Part shown: positions 28,458 through 36,561 of the stretch, one piece after another
How positions within the stretch are numbered: the stretch's first letter is position 1
Layout: each line of letters starts with the position of its first letter
DNA from: Geobacillus thermocatenulatus
GTDB lineage: Bacteria; Bacillota; Bacilli; Bacillales; Anoxybacillaceae
NCBI RefSeq assembly: GCF_002217655.1
Contig: NZ_NEWK01000001.1
Coordinates: forward strand, 1,622,001-1,686,000
Reading direction: 5' to 3'
DNA: 64,000 nucleotides
Program-made: the position numbers and the translations under genes
Notes under the pieces: generated by a model
Seen by the model: only the letters and a program-made list of their open reading frames with translations
Database searches by the model: none
What the model was told of the DNA's origin: nothing

Positions 28458-29792
28458 CTATATGACGGCATTCCCTTGCCGGTCGGCCTCGCGATCGGAG
28501 GGTATTTCGGCGCCGGACAGTGTGTCTTGCAGGAGGCGGGCTGTCGGCACGGCAAGGCGAAACACCGTATGACCCGGCTCGCTTTTGACGAGCTGGAGAT
28601 GTCCGCCAAGTGTTTGAGCAATATCGCGCGCATGGGTGAGACCGATGCCAGTCGACGGGTTGCCGCGCCGATCGTATTTCGTTGTAAATCCAGGTTGGAA
28701 AATCCAGGCGATGTCATCGGCCGCAATGCCGGGGCCGGTGTCTTCCACTTCGATGATCAGTTCGCTTCCGTGAAGACGCGCATGCAAGGTGACAGCCCCC
28801 ATTTTCTCAATCGCCTCGACGGCGTTCGATACCAAGTTGTTCAACACGGAAAGAAGTGGATACAATTGGTCGGTCATGAGATCGATATGGCCGTTGTACG
28901 AAAAGGCAATCGTCTTTCCGGACAAGCTGGCGTACTTCTCATTGGCGCGAATGACCATGGCGCACAGCTCGGCAATCGGCACGCGTCCGCGCACGGATTG
29001 GCGCCCGATAAGCTTGGAAAGGCCGGCGAAAATGCGCTGCATATCCTTTTTCGTCTCATGAATATGTTCGGCAAGCTCTAGGGCGACGCGCGGTTCAACG
29101 TGCTTTCGTTCGATCAACTGCGAGTAAAGGTCATAGCTTTGGCGCGTCATGTCTTCCATGAGAGCCATTGATTTTTGCAAGTAAAACATTTCTTCATATA
29201 ATCCGCTGCTCACCATCATGAGCCGCTCGAGTTCTTGCTTTCTCGCTTCGGCGAGCGAGCGGACATGTTTTGTCACCCACATGTTGTAAACGCCGATGAC
29301 GCAGAAACTGCGCAAAATGGCGAACAACCATAAGACGATGATCGTTTGGCCGCTGAAGGAAAACGGTTCGCCCATCCCATATCGGATCCCTAGTTCACAG
29401 GCGTTCGCCAAAAAATCAAGCGCTGCTCCAACCGCTCCAGCGCGAATCGGTGCGGCCATTCGCTGGCGAAAACGAACGGCAGCCGCCATCATGGAAAAGC
29501 TGATATAATACCCGGCTGCCGGAAGGTGGGTCAGCACACTTTCTGAAGCGGACATTTCGCCCGTCAATGAGTCAAGAAAGACGCGAAATCCAACGACTGC
29601 TGCTCCCGTGCTGGCGCCGATGACAAACGGCGAAAGGGAGCGAAAGGCGACAAGCCCGAGAAAAAAGACAGCGCTGCCGAGCGAGACGCGAAACGGGCTG
29701 TCAAACGGGTTCATTTTCATTTCGCCTAGAAACGCGGCAGCCGAAAGCAAAAGCAACAAGAGCCAAAGCGGTTCTTTTTTTGCTGGTGTCAG
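28458..29792 (-). CDS. glnK: Sensor histidine kinase GlnK (YcbA type), probable CTG start
   Basis: A 444-residue membrane kinase. The first 190 residues carry about six hydrophobic segments (sensor), followed by a coiled linker, a dimerisation box (LAEHIHETKKDMQRIFAGLSKLIG) and the ATPase domain (NNLVSNAVEAIEKMG, DTGPGIA, STGIGLTHARDI). The likely start is CTG at 29792: the only good ribosome site, AAGGCGGTGA, is six bases upstream of it, and it gives TPAKKEPLWLL as N-terminus. TTG codons at 29759 and 29756 lack a ribosome site. A TATAAT box lies about 50 bases further upstream. Confidence 0.87.
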   Translation of the reverse strand: MTPAKKEPLWLLLLLLSAAAFLGEMKMNPFDSPFRVSLGSAVFFLGLVAFRSLSPFVIGASTGAAVVGFRVFLDSLTGEMSASESVLTHLPAAGYYISFSMMAAAVRFRQRMAAPIRAGAVGAALDFLANACELGIRYGMGEPFSFSGQTIIVLWLFAILRSFCVIGVYNMWVTKHVRSLAEARKQELERLMMVSSGLYEEMFYLQKSMALMEDMTRQSYDLYSQLIERKHVEPRVALELAEHIHETKKDMQRIFAGLSKLIGRQSVRGRVPIAELCAMVIRANEKYASLSGKTIAFSYNGHIDLMTDQLYPLLSVLNNLVSNAVEAIEKMGAVTLHARLHGSELIIEVEDTGPGIAADDIAWIFQPGFTTKYDRRGNPSTGIGLTHARDIAQTLGGHLQLVKSEPGHTVFRLAVPTARLLQDTLSGAEIPSDREADRQGNAVI

Positions 29793-29960
29793 TGGACGTC
29801 ACCGCCTTTGTGAAAGTCGTGAACGAATCTCCAATTCTATTATATAACAGGAAAGTGAAAACAACGGGTGATTTTCGTGAAAAATATTCATTCCCCTTTT
29901 GACGCCTCAACGAGCGATGGAAATGGACGCTCAGGGAGCCAGCGGTGCAGCGAATGGCAA

Positions 29961-30001
29961 GAAAAAACCGTATGCCCCAGCTGAAAAAAGGGGATACGGT
30001 T
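29961..30001 (-). terminator. Terminator of the glutamine transporter operon
   Basis: On the minus strand AACCGTATCCCC pairs with GGGGCATACGGTT (one bulge), followed by a T run (complement of 29962-29967). It begins a few bases after the glnP stop codon. Confidence 0.85.
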
Positions 30002-30004
30002 TCC

Positions 30005-30658
30005 TTATCGCTGGCGGTATTCCAACCGGCGCGAAACGAGCGACAGTGAATAGTTGACGATAAAGTACATGAACGCCACCAGGATGAAAATCGGGATGAC
30101 AAAATTGACGTTGCGGCCGTTAATGATTTGTGCATGGTTCATCAATTCCGGCAAGGAAATGACAATGGCGAGCGACGTATCTTTCAATAAGGAAATAAAC
30201 TGGCTGACGATCGGCGGCACCATGCGCCGCAACGCTTGCGGCAAAATGATGTACCATAGCGTCTGCCCATACGTAAGCCCCGATGAGCGCGCCGCTTCGA
30301 TTTGTCCTTTATCGATTGACTGCAGGCCGCTGCGGACGATTTCCGACAACATGGCCGATTCAAAAATGACCAAGGCCGAAATGGCGGCATATAGTTTATC
30401 CAGCTTTAATCCGACTTCCGGAAGGGCGAAATACGTAAAGAAAATGATCAAGAGCAGCGGCAAGTTCCGGATTGTTTCGACCAGCACAGCCAGCAGTTGG
30501 GAAAGCACCGGGATTTTCGTATAGCGAATGACCCCGATGACAATGCCGAAGATAAAACTCAAAACAATGGAAATGAACGCCACTTCCAACGTGACGAGAA
30601 ACCCTTGAAGCAAAAACTTCAAATGGGCGGGCGCATAGGCACCGGCAAAATCCATCAT
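30005..30658 (-). CDS. glnP: Glutamine ABC transporter permease GlnP
   Basis: A 217-residue polar-amino-acid permease with about five membrane segments. The EAA loop EIVRSGLQSIDKGQIEAARSSGLTYGQTLWYIILPQA is the contact to the ATPase. It follows glnM by 13 bases and forms a heteromeric pore with it. AGGAGG precedes two consecutive ATG codons. Confidence 0.9.
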   Translation of the reverse strand: MMDFAGAYAPAHLKFLLQGFLVTLEVAFISIVLSFIFGIVIGVIRYTKIPVLSQLLAVLVETIRNLPLLLIIFFTYFALPEVGLKLDKLYAAISALVIFESAMLSEIVRSGLQSIDKGQIEAARSSGLTYGQTLWYIILPQALRRMVPPIVSQFISLLKDTSLAIVISLPELMNHAQIINGRNVNFVIPIFILVAFMYFIVNYSLSLVSRRLEYRQR

Positions 30659-30671
30659 TTGGCCTCCTTTC

Positions 30672-31325
30672 CTACCGCGCCTTGAGCAGCCGGCGTTCTA
30701 AGTAGCCGACGCCAAGGCTGAGCGGGATCGTTAAGACGAGGTAAAACAAGGCGACGAAAATGTAAACGTCAAAGGTGACGAACGTTTTCGAGGAAATCAA
30801 GTCGCCGTAATACATTAAATCCAACCCGGCAATGACGCCAAGCACCGAAGAGTTTTTCACCAAGTTGATGAACTGGTTGCCAAGCGGTGGAATGACGATT
30901 TTCACCGCCTGCGGCAAGATGACGTAACGCATCGCCTGCAAGTAAGTCAACCCGGATGAGCGCGCCGCCTCCATTTGTCCTTTCGGAACGGCTTGAATGC
31001 CCGAGCGGATCGCTTCGGCGATAAAGGCGGCGGTATATACCATCAACCCGAGCGTTCCAGCGGTAAACGAGTCAAAACGAATGCCGACGGCGGGCAAGCC
31101 CATAAAAAAAACGAACACGATCAAGACAAGCGGGATGTTGCGGATGAATTCCACGTACGCCGTTCCGATCCAATTGAGCGGGCGAATCGGGGCGATGCGG
31201 AAAATGGCGATGATGGTCCCTAAAGCCAAGCTGCCGATGAGGGCCAGCACGCTGGCCTTGATCGTATGGCCAAACCCTTGCATATACAAATCCCAATGTT
31301 CAACCAAAATGGAAAAGCGCAACAA
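30672..31325 (-). CDS. glnM: Glutamine ABC transporter permease GlnM
   Basis: A 217-residue permease, paralogue of the next gene, with the EAA loop EAIRSGIQAVPKGQMEAARSSGLTYLQAMRYVILPQA. A TTG start is used with GGAGGCG upstream. Between it and glnH there is a strong ten-pair hairpin (31378-31402) that should reduce read-through from the binding-protein gene. Confidence 0.9.
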   Translation of the reverse strand: MLRFSILVEHWDLYMQGFGHTIKASVLALIGSLALGTIIAIFRIAPIRPLNWIGTAYVEFIRNIPLVLIVFVFFMGLPAVGIRFDSFTAGTLGLMVYTAAFIAEAIRSGIQAVPKGQMEAARSSGLTYLQAMRYVILPQAVKIVIPPLGNQFINLVKNSSVLGVIAGLDLMYYGDLISSKTFVTFDVYIFVALFYLVLTIPLSLGVGYLERRLLKAR

Positions 31326-31377
31326 AACAAAGCGCCTCCTTTCTTTGCGGAATCATAGCCTTTCCTTTGGGCAAACA

Positions 31378-31402
31378 GGTGGGCGGATGTGTTCCGCCCA
31401 CC
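31378..31402 (-). terminator. Intercistronic hairpin between glnH and glnM (leaky terminator or mRNA stabiliser)
   Basis: GGTGGGCGGA (31378-31387) and TCCGCCCACC (31393-31402) form a perfect ten-pair stem with a five-base loop. Only a weak T stretch (TGTTT) follows, so it probably ends part of the transcripts or protects the glnH message rather than stopping all RNA polymerase. Confidence 0.7.
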
Positions 31403-31412
31403 GTTTCACCTG

Positions 31413-32258
31413 TTATTGTTGCGGCTTTTTGCCGATCCATTTTTCGTAGATCTTGTCGTATTCGCCGTTTTCTTTGATTTCTTTTAAGTATTCGTTGATG
31501 ACTTGCAGCAATTCTTTGTCTCCTTTGCGGACGGCGATGCCGTACGGCTCTTCCGTGAACGTTTCATCAAGGACGCGGTAGTTCGGATCTTGTTTCGCCA
31601 TGCCCCAAAGCAGCGCGTTGTCGGTCGTGAGCGCATCGCCTTGGCCCGCTTTCAATGCAGTAAACGCTTCCGCGTAGTTTTCAAATTCAAGCACGTTGAC
31701 TTGCGGGGCCGCTTTGCGGATGTTTTCCGCCGATGTCGAGCCTTTCGCCGTCAAGACCGTCATGCCTTTTTTCAAGTCTTTCACGCTGTTGATCGGGCTG
31801 TCTTTTTTCACAAGCAGCGATTGGCCTGCCATAAAGTACACATCCGAGAAATCGACTTCTTTTTTCCGTTCCTCGGTGATCGTCATCGTCGCGATGATCG
31901 CATCAATTTCCCCGTTGTTCAACATCGGGATGCGCGTTTTGGACGTCACTTCTTTCAATTCAATTTTGTTTTCATCGCCGAGAATTTTTTTCGCCAGCCC
32001 TTTGGCAATATCAATGTCAAATCCTTCGACTTTGCCCGTTTCCGGGTTTTTCAATCCGAATAAGTTCAGATCGTATTTGACGCCAACAACAAGCTTGCCG
32101 CGTTGTTTAATTTTTTCAAGCGTATTGGTCGCTTCCGTTTTTTCTGACGATGTCCCGCCTTCCCCTTTGTCCGTCGTGCTGCAGCCCGTCAACGCGACAG
32201 CGCTCAATAAGGCCGTCAAGGCGACGGCAATCCACCATTTCCATGCTTTCTTTCTCAT
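31413..32258 (-). CDS. glnH: Glutamine-binding lipoprotein GlnH
   Basis: A 281-residue extracellular solute-binding protein of family 3. The signal peptide ends in a lipobox, AVALTGC, giving a lipid-anchored protein. The mature part shows GKLVVGVKYDLNLFGLKNPETGKVEGFDIDIAK, DAIIATMTITEERKKEVDFSDVYF and the hinge GSTSAENIRK, typical for glutamine/glutamate binding. It lies between the ATPase and the permeases. Confidence 0.9.
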   Translation of the reverse strand: MRKKAWKWWIAVALTALLSAVALTGCSTTDKGEGGTSSEKTEATNTLEKIKQRGKLVVGVKYDLNLFGLKNPETGKVEGFDIDIAKGLAKKILGDENKIELKEVTSKTRIPMLNNGEIDAIIATMTITEERKKEVDFSDVYFMAGQSLLVKKDSPINSVKDLKKGMTVLTAKGSTSAENIRKAAPQVNVLEFENYAEAFTALKAGQGDALTTDNALLWGMAKQDPNYRVLDETFTEEPYGIAVRKGDKELLQVINEYLKEIKENGEYDKIYEKWIGKKPQQ

Positions 32259-32287
32259 GAGAAAAAACCCCCTTTGATTGACCGGAA

Positions 32288-33016
32288 TTAATGGTTCAAA
32301 ATGCGGCTTAAAAAGACGCGCGCCCGTTCTTCTTTCGGCGCCGCGAAAAACTCCTCAGGCGGCGCTTCTTCTAAAATGCGGCCTTGGTCCATAAAGACGA
32401 TGCGGTCGGCCACCTCGCGGGCAAATCCCATTTCATGGGTGACGACAACCATCGTCATCCCTTCTTTCGCCAGCTGCTTCATGACATCGAGCACCTCGCC
32501 GATTGTTTCTGGGTCCAGCGCCGATGTCGGCTCATCAAACAGCATGATTTTCGGTTTCATCGCCAACCCGCGGGCGATGGCGACGCGCTGCTGCTGGCCG
32601 CCGGACAGCGCGGACGGATAGGCGTTCGCTTTGTCTGGGATTCCGACTTTTTCCAAGTAATACATGGCGATCTCGTTCGCTTCTTTTTCGGACATGCCGA
32701 GCACTTTGCGCGGCGCCAACGTGATGTTTTGCAAAACAGTCATGTGCGGGTATAGGTTGAAATGTTGGAACACCATGCCGATATTGCGTCGCAGCTCGTT
32801 GATGTTGACGCCTTTGTCGTTCACTTTGACGCCGTCCACGATCAATTCGCCGCTTGAAATCGTCTCAAGCCGGTTGATGCAACGCACAAGCGTGCTCTTG
32901 CCCGATCCTGATGGCCCGATGATGACGACGACTTCCCCTTGGTTGATCGTCAAGTTAATGTCTTTCAACACATGAAAATCCCCGTAGTATTTGTTGACTT
33001 GGTGGAAATAAATCAA
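32288..33016 (-). CDS. glnQ: Glutamine ABC transporter ATPase GlnQ
   Basis: A 242-residue ATPase. Walker [10 protein letters not shown], signature LSGGQQQR, Walker [14 protein letters not shown] and the switch histidine in VVTHEMG are all present. The start is TTG at 33016 with AAGGAGGGG upstream; the longer open frame to 33076 begins inside the regulatory region. It is the first gene of the glnQHMP operon, which is preceded by three hexamers with ten-base spacing that resemble GlnL-binding sites. Confidence 0.92.
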   Translation of the reverse strand: MIYFHQVNKYYGDFHVLKDINLTINQGEVVVIIGPSGSGKSTLVRCINRLETISSGELIVDGVKVNDKGVNINELRRNIGMVFQHFNLYPHMTVLQNITLAPRKVLGMSEKEANEIAMYYLEKVGIPDKANAYPSALSGGQQQRVAIARGLAMKPKIMLFDEPTSALDPETIGEVLDVMKQLAKEGMTMVVVTHEMGFAREVADRIVFMDQGRILEEAPPEEFFAAPKEERARVFLSRILNH

Positions 33017-33078
33017 TAGCCCCCCTCCTTTGTGACAAATTTGTGAATGTTTTTCGAATTCATTGTAAATACACACCT

Positions 33079-33104
33079 ACGAAAATCTACGGAAATCTAC
33101 AAAA
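33079..33104 (-). promoter_or_regulatory. Predicted GlnL operator ahead of glnQ
   Basis: On the minus strand three half-sites follow one another: TTTTGT, TTCCGT and TTTCGT, each separated by the same four bases AGAT, giving a period of ten. This resembles the direct repeat TTTTGT-N4-TTTTGT that I recall as the Bacillus subtilis GlnL target. The glnKL genes lie a few kb away. The site is 63 bases upstream of the glnQ start. Confidence 0.5.
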
Positions 33105-33261
33105 ATTTTGTGAACCGGAGAAAAATCGATGATGGAGGCAAAGAGACGGAAGCCGTTTTTTGAATAGTAAGGCAAATGTCTTTGCAAATCCGCAGTCGAG
33201 GATTATAATGGGACATGAAGAATTTGGCATTGATGGCCGCTGAAAGGAGAGGAAAACGCAA

Positions 33262-34209
33262 ATGAAGTATCGAAAACTCGGCCGCACGGGGCTGAAAGTC
33301 AGTGAGATTAGTTTAGGCAGCTGGCTTACATATGGAAATTCGGTAGAAAAAGAAACCGCGATCCGCGTCATTGACAAGGCGTACGAACTTGGCATCAACT
33401 CGTTTGACACGGCGAACGTCTACGCGCGCGGGGAAGCGGAAAAGATCGTCGGCGAGGCGCTGCGCAAATATCCGCGCGAATCGTATGTCATCGCGACGAA
33501 AGTGTTTTGGCCGATGGGCGACGGACCGAACGACCGCGGCCTGTCGCGCAAGCATGTGTTTGAACAGCTCCATGCGAGCTTAAAGCGGCTGCAACTGGAT
33601 TATGTCGATATCTACTATTGCCACCGCTATGACAAAGAAACGCCGGTCGATGAGACGTTGCGTACGATCGACGACCTCGTCCGCCAAGGAAAAGTGCTGT
33701 ATGTCGGCGTGAGCGAATGGACGGCCCAGCAAATTCAAGAGGCGCTCGGCGTGGCCGACCGCTACCTGCTCGACCGGATCGTCGTCAATCAGCCGCAATA
33801 CAACATGTTCCACCGCTATATTGAAAAGGAAGTCATCCCGGTGTGCGAACAAAACGGCATCAGTCAAATCGTCTTCTCGCCGCTCGCGCAAGGGGTGCTG
33901 ACCGGCAAATACAAGCGCGGCCAACAACCGCCAGCGGACAGCCGCGCCGCCGACCCGAAGGCGAACGCCTTTATTCAGCGGCTGCTGAATGATGACGTGT
34001 TGGCGAAAGTCGAACAGCTCGAAAAAGTCGCCGCTGAGCTTGGCATTACGTTGTCCCAGCTCGCCCTCGCCTGGGTGCTGCGCCAGCCGAACGTCGCCAG
34101 CGCCTTAATTGGCGCCAGCCGCCCGGAACAAGTCGAAGAAAACGTCAAGGCGGTCGATGTCGTGCTCAGTGATGAGGTGCTGGAGAAGATTGAGGGGGTT
34201 TTGGCGTAA
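33262..34209 (+). CDS. Aldo/keto reductase (AKR6-like)
   Basis: A 315-residue NADPH-dependent aldo/keto reductase. It starts MKYRKLGRTGLKVSEISLGSW; the catalytic residues are in NSFDTANVYARGEAE (Asp and Tyr), ATKVFW (Lys) and YCHRYDKE (His). The C-terminal cofactor segment is SALIGASRPEQVEEN. The overall pattern resembles the voltage-gated potassium channel beta-subunit/YghZ-like group rather than aldose reductases. The substrate is unknown. It is monocistronic with its own terminator. Confidence 0.88.
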   Translation: MKYRKLGRTGLKVSEISLGSWLTYGNSVEKETAIRVIDKAYELGINSFDTANVYARGEAEKIVGEALRKYPRESYVIATKVFWPMGDGPNDRGLSRKHVFEQLHASLKRLQLDYVDIYYCHRYDKETPVDETLRTIDDLVRQGKVLYVGVSEWTAQQIQEALGVADRYLLDRIVVNQPQYNMFHRYIEKEVIPVCEQNGISQIVFSPLAQGVLTGKYKRGQQPPADSRAADPKANAFIQRLLNDDVLAKVEQLEKVAAELGITLSQLALAWVLRQPNVASALIGASRPEQVEENVKAVDVVLSDEVLEKIEGVLA

Positions 34210-34220
34210 CAGGCCAACGA

Positions 34221-34267
34221 GCCGTTCTCCCGAAGATAAGGTTTGCGTCGGGAGGATGGCATTTTTT
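34221..34267 (+). terminator. Rho-independent terminator after the aldo/keto reductase gene
   Basis: CTCCCGA (34227-34233) pairs with TCGGGAG (34248-34254), extended by GCC/GGC on the outside, and is followed by ATTTTTT. Confidence 0.75.
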
Positions 34268-34363
34268 ATGGCTGTTGATTGTGTTTAGGAGGACTTTTAT
34301 TTGCCTTTGTTGAAATAAACAGCGCCATTGTACAGAAATAAGGGCAAATTTCATTATTTTATA

Positions 34364-34392
34364 TTGACTGTTCGGAAAATTTTGATTAACAT
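34364..34392 (+). promoter_or_regulatory. Predicted promoter of the dctPQ unit
   Basis: TTGACT (34364-34369) and TAACAT (34387-34392) are spaced by 17 bases. It is the best sigma-A candidate in the 414-base region between the aldo/keto reductase terminator and dctP. Two palindromes lie directly downstream. Confidence 0.45.
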
Positions 34393-34398
34393 AAAAAT

Positions 34399-34410
34399 AT
34401 CAGGCCTGAT
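34399..34410. promoter_or_regulatory. 12-bp perfect palindrome at the predicted transcription start
   Basis: ATCAGGCCTGAT is self-complementary throughout and sits just where RNA would start from the promoter at 34364-34392. It may be a second operator; no copy was noticed elsewhere in the window. Confidence 0.35.
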
Positions 34411-34428
34411 TAACTACATTAATAAACA

Positions 34429-34449
34429 TTGTTTTATAATATAAAACAA
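34429..34449. promoter_or_regulatory. 21-bp palindromic operator, copy 1 (likely IclR-family target)
   Basis: Two ten-base arms, TTGTTTTATA and its complement TATAAAACAA, flank a central A, without mismatch. A 19/21 copy lies at 42136-42156 ahead of the FAH gene, directly after the iclR-type gene. Shared palindromes ahead of two catabolic units next to one regulator gene are the usual picture of a local operator. Confidence 0.65.
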
Positions 34450-34577
34450 ATTCGATTGGATGTTTTTAATTTTTTACTGTTTTTCAAAACTAAGTTCTAC
34501 TATATCAAACCACACAATGTTAGTTTTTTAAACAGGCATCTTCCAACGTTTAGAAGCGAGTTCAGAAGCTTGTCTTT

Positions 34578-34604
34578 TGAAAGTGCTTTCTGAAAGCGCT
34601 TAAT
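34578..34604. promoter_or_regulatory. Two tandem cre-like sequences
   Basis: TGAAAGTGCTTTCT (34578-34591) and TGAAAGCGCTTAAT (34591-34604) each differ at about two positions from the CcpA target TGWAANCGNTNWCA. They lie about 80 bases ahead of the dctP start, downstream of the predicted promoter, where CcpA would act as a roadblock repressor during growth on preferred sugars. Confidence 0.45.
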
Positions 34605-34681
34605 ATCCATCTTAGTAGTAGTAGTTAACCCTCCATTTTCTCTGATATAAGAACAGTGTTGCAAAAGGAGTTGATAGTATC

Positions 34682-35710
34682 ATGAGACGAATGGCAGTTT
34701 TTGCTGCTGTCTTATCCCTGTTGCTTCTGTTACTTTCCGGTTGTGGGAGTTCCGGATCCAAATCAACGGTCGGAGGAAAAGCGGGTGGAACTAGGGTAAT
34801 CAAGGTGGCCAATTATTTTGCCGAAAGTCACCCACAAAATGTTGCGTTGCGTGAAAAGTTTAAAAAGATTGTTGAGGAGAAATCCGGCGGCAGTCTTAAG
34901 GTCGAGATTTATCCTAATAGTGCTTTAGGTGCAGAGCAGGAGTTTTACAACGGTGTTCGCAATGGCACGATTGAGATGGGGATTCCGGGGTTGATTATGC
35001 AAAATGACATCCCCAAAATGGGAGTTCCTGAATGGCCGTTCTTATTCAAAGATTTTGAACATGTTAAAAAAGTGTTGAATGGTCCGATCGGGAAAGAAAT
35101 TACTGCAGAGCTTGAGGCGAAACATGGTGTTGTTCCGCTGGCGTGGAGTGCAAATGGGTTCCGGATGTTTTCTTCAAATAGAACGATCGACTCAATCGAC
35201 GATTTTAAAGGATTGCGCCTGCGGATGCCTAATATCCCGAACTATATTACGATTGGAAAATTGTTGGGAGCTAACGTGACCCCATTGCCGATTTCGGAAG
35301 TGTTCACTGCTTTAGAGCAAAAAGTGGTAGACGGGCAAGACAACCCAATTGCGACATTGCGGGCTTCCGGGTGGTACGAAGTTCAAACAGATGTATTGGA
35401 GTCAAAGCATATGTTTAGCCCGAATGTGTATGTGGTCAATAAAAAGTTTTGGGACAGCTTGACGGACGAACAACGGAAAATTATTCAAGAAGCAGCTAAA
35501 GAGGCAGCCAACTATGAATTTGAGCTGATGGAAAAAAGTTACGAAGAAGACAAGAATTTTTTGCAAGAGCATGGGATTAAATTCACCACTCCTAGCGATG
35601 AGTTTGTGAAGCAGATGGAAAAAGCTGTACAGCCGCTGTATGACGAGCTGTTCAAAAAATATGACTGGGCTGAAGACTTGTATAAGAGAATCAAAGCAGA
35701 GGCGGAATAA
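34682..35710 (+). CDS. dctP: TRAP transporter substrate-binding lipoprotein DctP (first copy)
   Basis: A 342-residue DctP-family solute receptor with lipobox LLSGC, so it is anchored outside the membrane. Characteristic stretches are GGSLKVEIYPNSALGAEQEFYNGVRNGTIEMG, RLRMPNIPNYITIGKLLGANVTPLPISEVFTALEQKVVDGQDNP; the Arg in LRLRMP is the usual carboxylate clamp, so an organic or sugar acid is the expected ligand. AAAAGGAGTTGATAG precedes the ATG. It heads a unit with dctQ. Confidence 0.92.
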   Translation: MRRMAVFAAVLSLLLLLLSGCGSSGSKSTVGGKAGGTRVIKVANYFAESHPQNVALREKFKKIVEEKSGGSLKVEIYPNSALGAEQEFYNGVRNGTIEMGIPGLIMQNDIPKMGVPEWPFLFKDFEHVKKVLNGPIGKEITAELEAKHGVVPLAWSANGFRMFSSNRTIDSIDDFKGLRLRMPNIPNYITIGKLLGANVTPLPISEVFTALEQKVVDGQDNPIATLRASGWYEVQTDVLESKHMFSPNVYVVNKKFWDSLTDEQRKIIQEAAKEAANYEFELMEKSYEEDKNFLQEHGIKFTTPSDEFVKQMEKAVQPLYDELFKKYDWAEDLYKRIKAEAE

Positions 35711-35738
35711 ATAAGATAAGCCAAAAGTCAAAAGGGTG

Positions 35739-36338
35739 ATGGAATTGTTCAAAAAGGCAGGGAAATTTTTGGATGGCGCTCTGAATGTATTGATGGCCGC
35801 GACGCTTGCTTTCATGTGCATTTTGGTATTCGGCAACGTCGTGCTCCGCTATGGGTTTAACTCCGGTATCACCTGGTCGGAAGAAATGTCGCGCTTTCTC
35901 TTCATTTGGATGTCGTTTCTTGGAGCCATTGGTGCTTTGAAGGACAATGACCATCTAGGCGTCGACACATTGGTAAGAAAACTGCCGACCGGTGCTAAGC
36001 GCATCGTATTTGTTATCAGCAATGTCATCGTGCTGTATGTGCTTTATTTACTGTTGGACGGAAGCTGGAAAATTACGCTCAGCAGCGTCGGAAGCCGAGC
36101 CCCGGCCACCGGTCTGCCGATGGCGTTCATTTACGGGACCGGGCTTGTCGTCAGCATCGGCATGGGCCTCATCATTTTGTACCATTTGTATCAGGCGCTG
36201 TTTCGCCCCGGGGCAATTGAGGAGCTGACGAAAATGAAAGAATCGGAAGAAGAAATCATGGCGGCCGCTCCCGTCGAGCACGAAGCGGCAGAATGGGCGC
36301 ACGGGCGAACGCAAGGCGCCGCTGGAGGTGAGCGGTAA
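35739..36338 (+). CDS. dctQ: TRAP transporter small membrane subunit DctQ
   Basis: A 199-residue membrane protein with four hydrophobic segments and the DctQ mark SGITWSEEMSRFLFIWMSFLGA. The C-terminal tail (from about 165) is long, acidic and hydrophilic. The last 78 bases are repeated exactly at 58157-58234. The gene is followed at once by an internally deleted dctM, so its functional partner must be the intact dctM at 58235 or another large subunit. The start is uncertain between GTG 35736 and ATG 35739. Confidence 0.88.
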   Translation: MELFKKAGKFLDGALNVLMAATLAFMCILVFGNVVLRYGFNSGITWSEEMSRFLFIWMSFLGAIGALKDNDHLGVDTLVRKLPTGAKRIVFVISNVIVLYVLYLLLDGSWKITLSSVGSRAPATGLPMAFIYGTGLVVSIGMGLIILYHLYQALFRPGAIEELTKMKESEEEIMAAAPVEHEAAEWAHGRTQGAAGGER

Positions 36339-36388
36339 ATGGCGTTGGTCGTTTTTATCGGGTCGCTGTTAGGGGTCATGGCGCTCGG
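36261..36388 (+). repeat. Direct repeat: end of dctQ plus start of dctM (copy 1)
   Basis: These 128 bases are identical to 58157-58284 (offset 21,896). They cover the last 78 bases of dctQ and the first 50 of dctM. Exact identity argues for a recent duplication or rearrangement. Confidence 0.9.
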
Positions 36389-36545
36389 TGGCGAAAATCA
36401 ACATGGAAGACATCATGAAAGGAGTTTGGCCGTTTTTGCTGGTGGAGACGCTTCTGTTGCTTTTGTTGATTTTCTTTCCGTCTCTTGTGACTGTGCCGCT
36501 TGGGTGGTTTACGGGCAGTTGATGAATATTCCTATTAAATATTAA
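36339..36545 (+). pseudogene. dctM: Internally deleted dctM
   Basis: The first 50 bases match the start of the intact dctM at 58235, then the sequence jumps to bases matching 59383-59511, its 3' end. Exactly 1,100 bases (58285-59384 of the intact copy) are missing, with a two-base GG overlap at the joint. Because 1,100 is not a multiple of three, the frame shifts after residue 17 and ends at 36545 with unrelated residues. Of some twelve membrane segments only the first remains. It still lies between dctQ and the second dctP, so polarity is probably kept. Confidence 0.92.
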
Positions 36546-36561
36546 GGGGGTTGCGAGGGCT

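Noticed and set aside
36339-36545. 68-residue protein from the dctM remnant
   Set aside because: The frame shifts after residue 17 and the sequence comparison shows a deletion, so it is a scar rather than a small gene.
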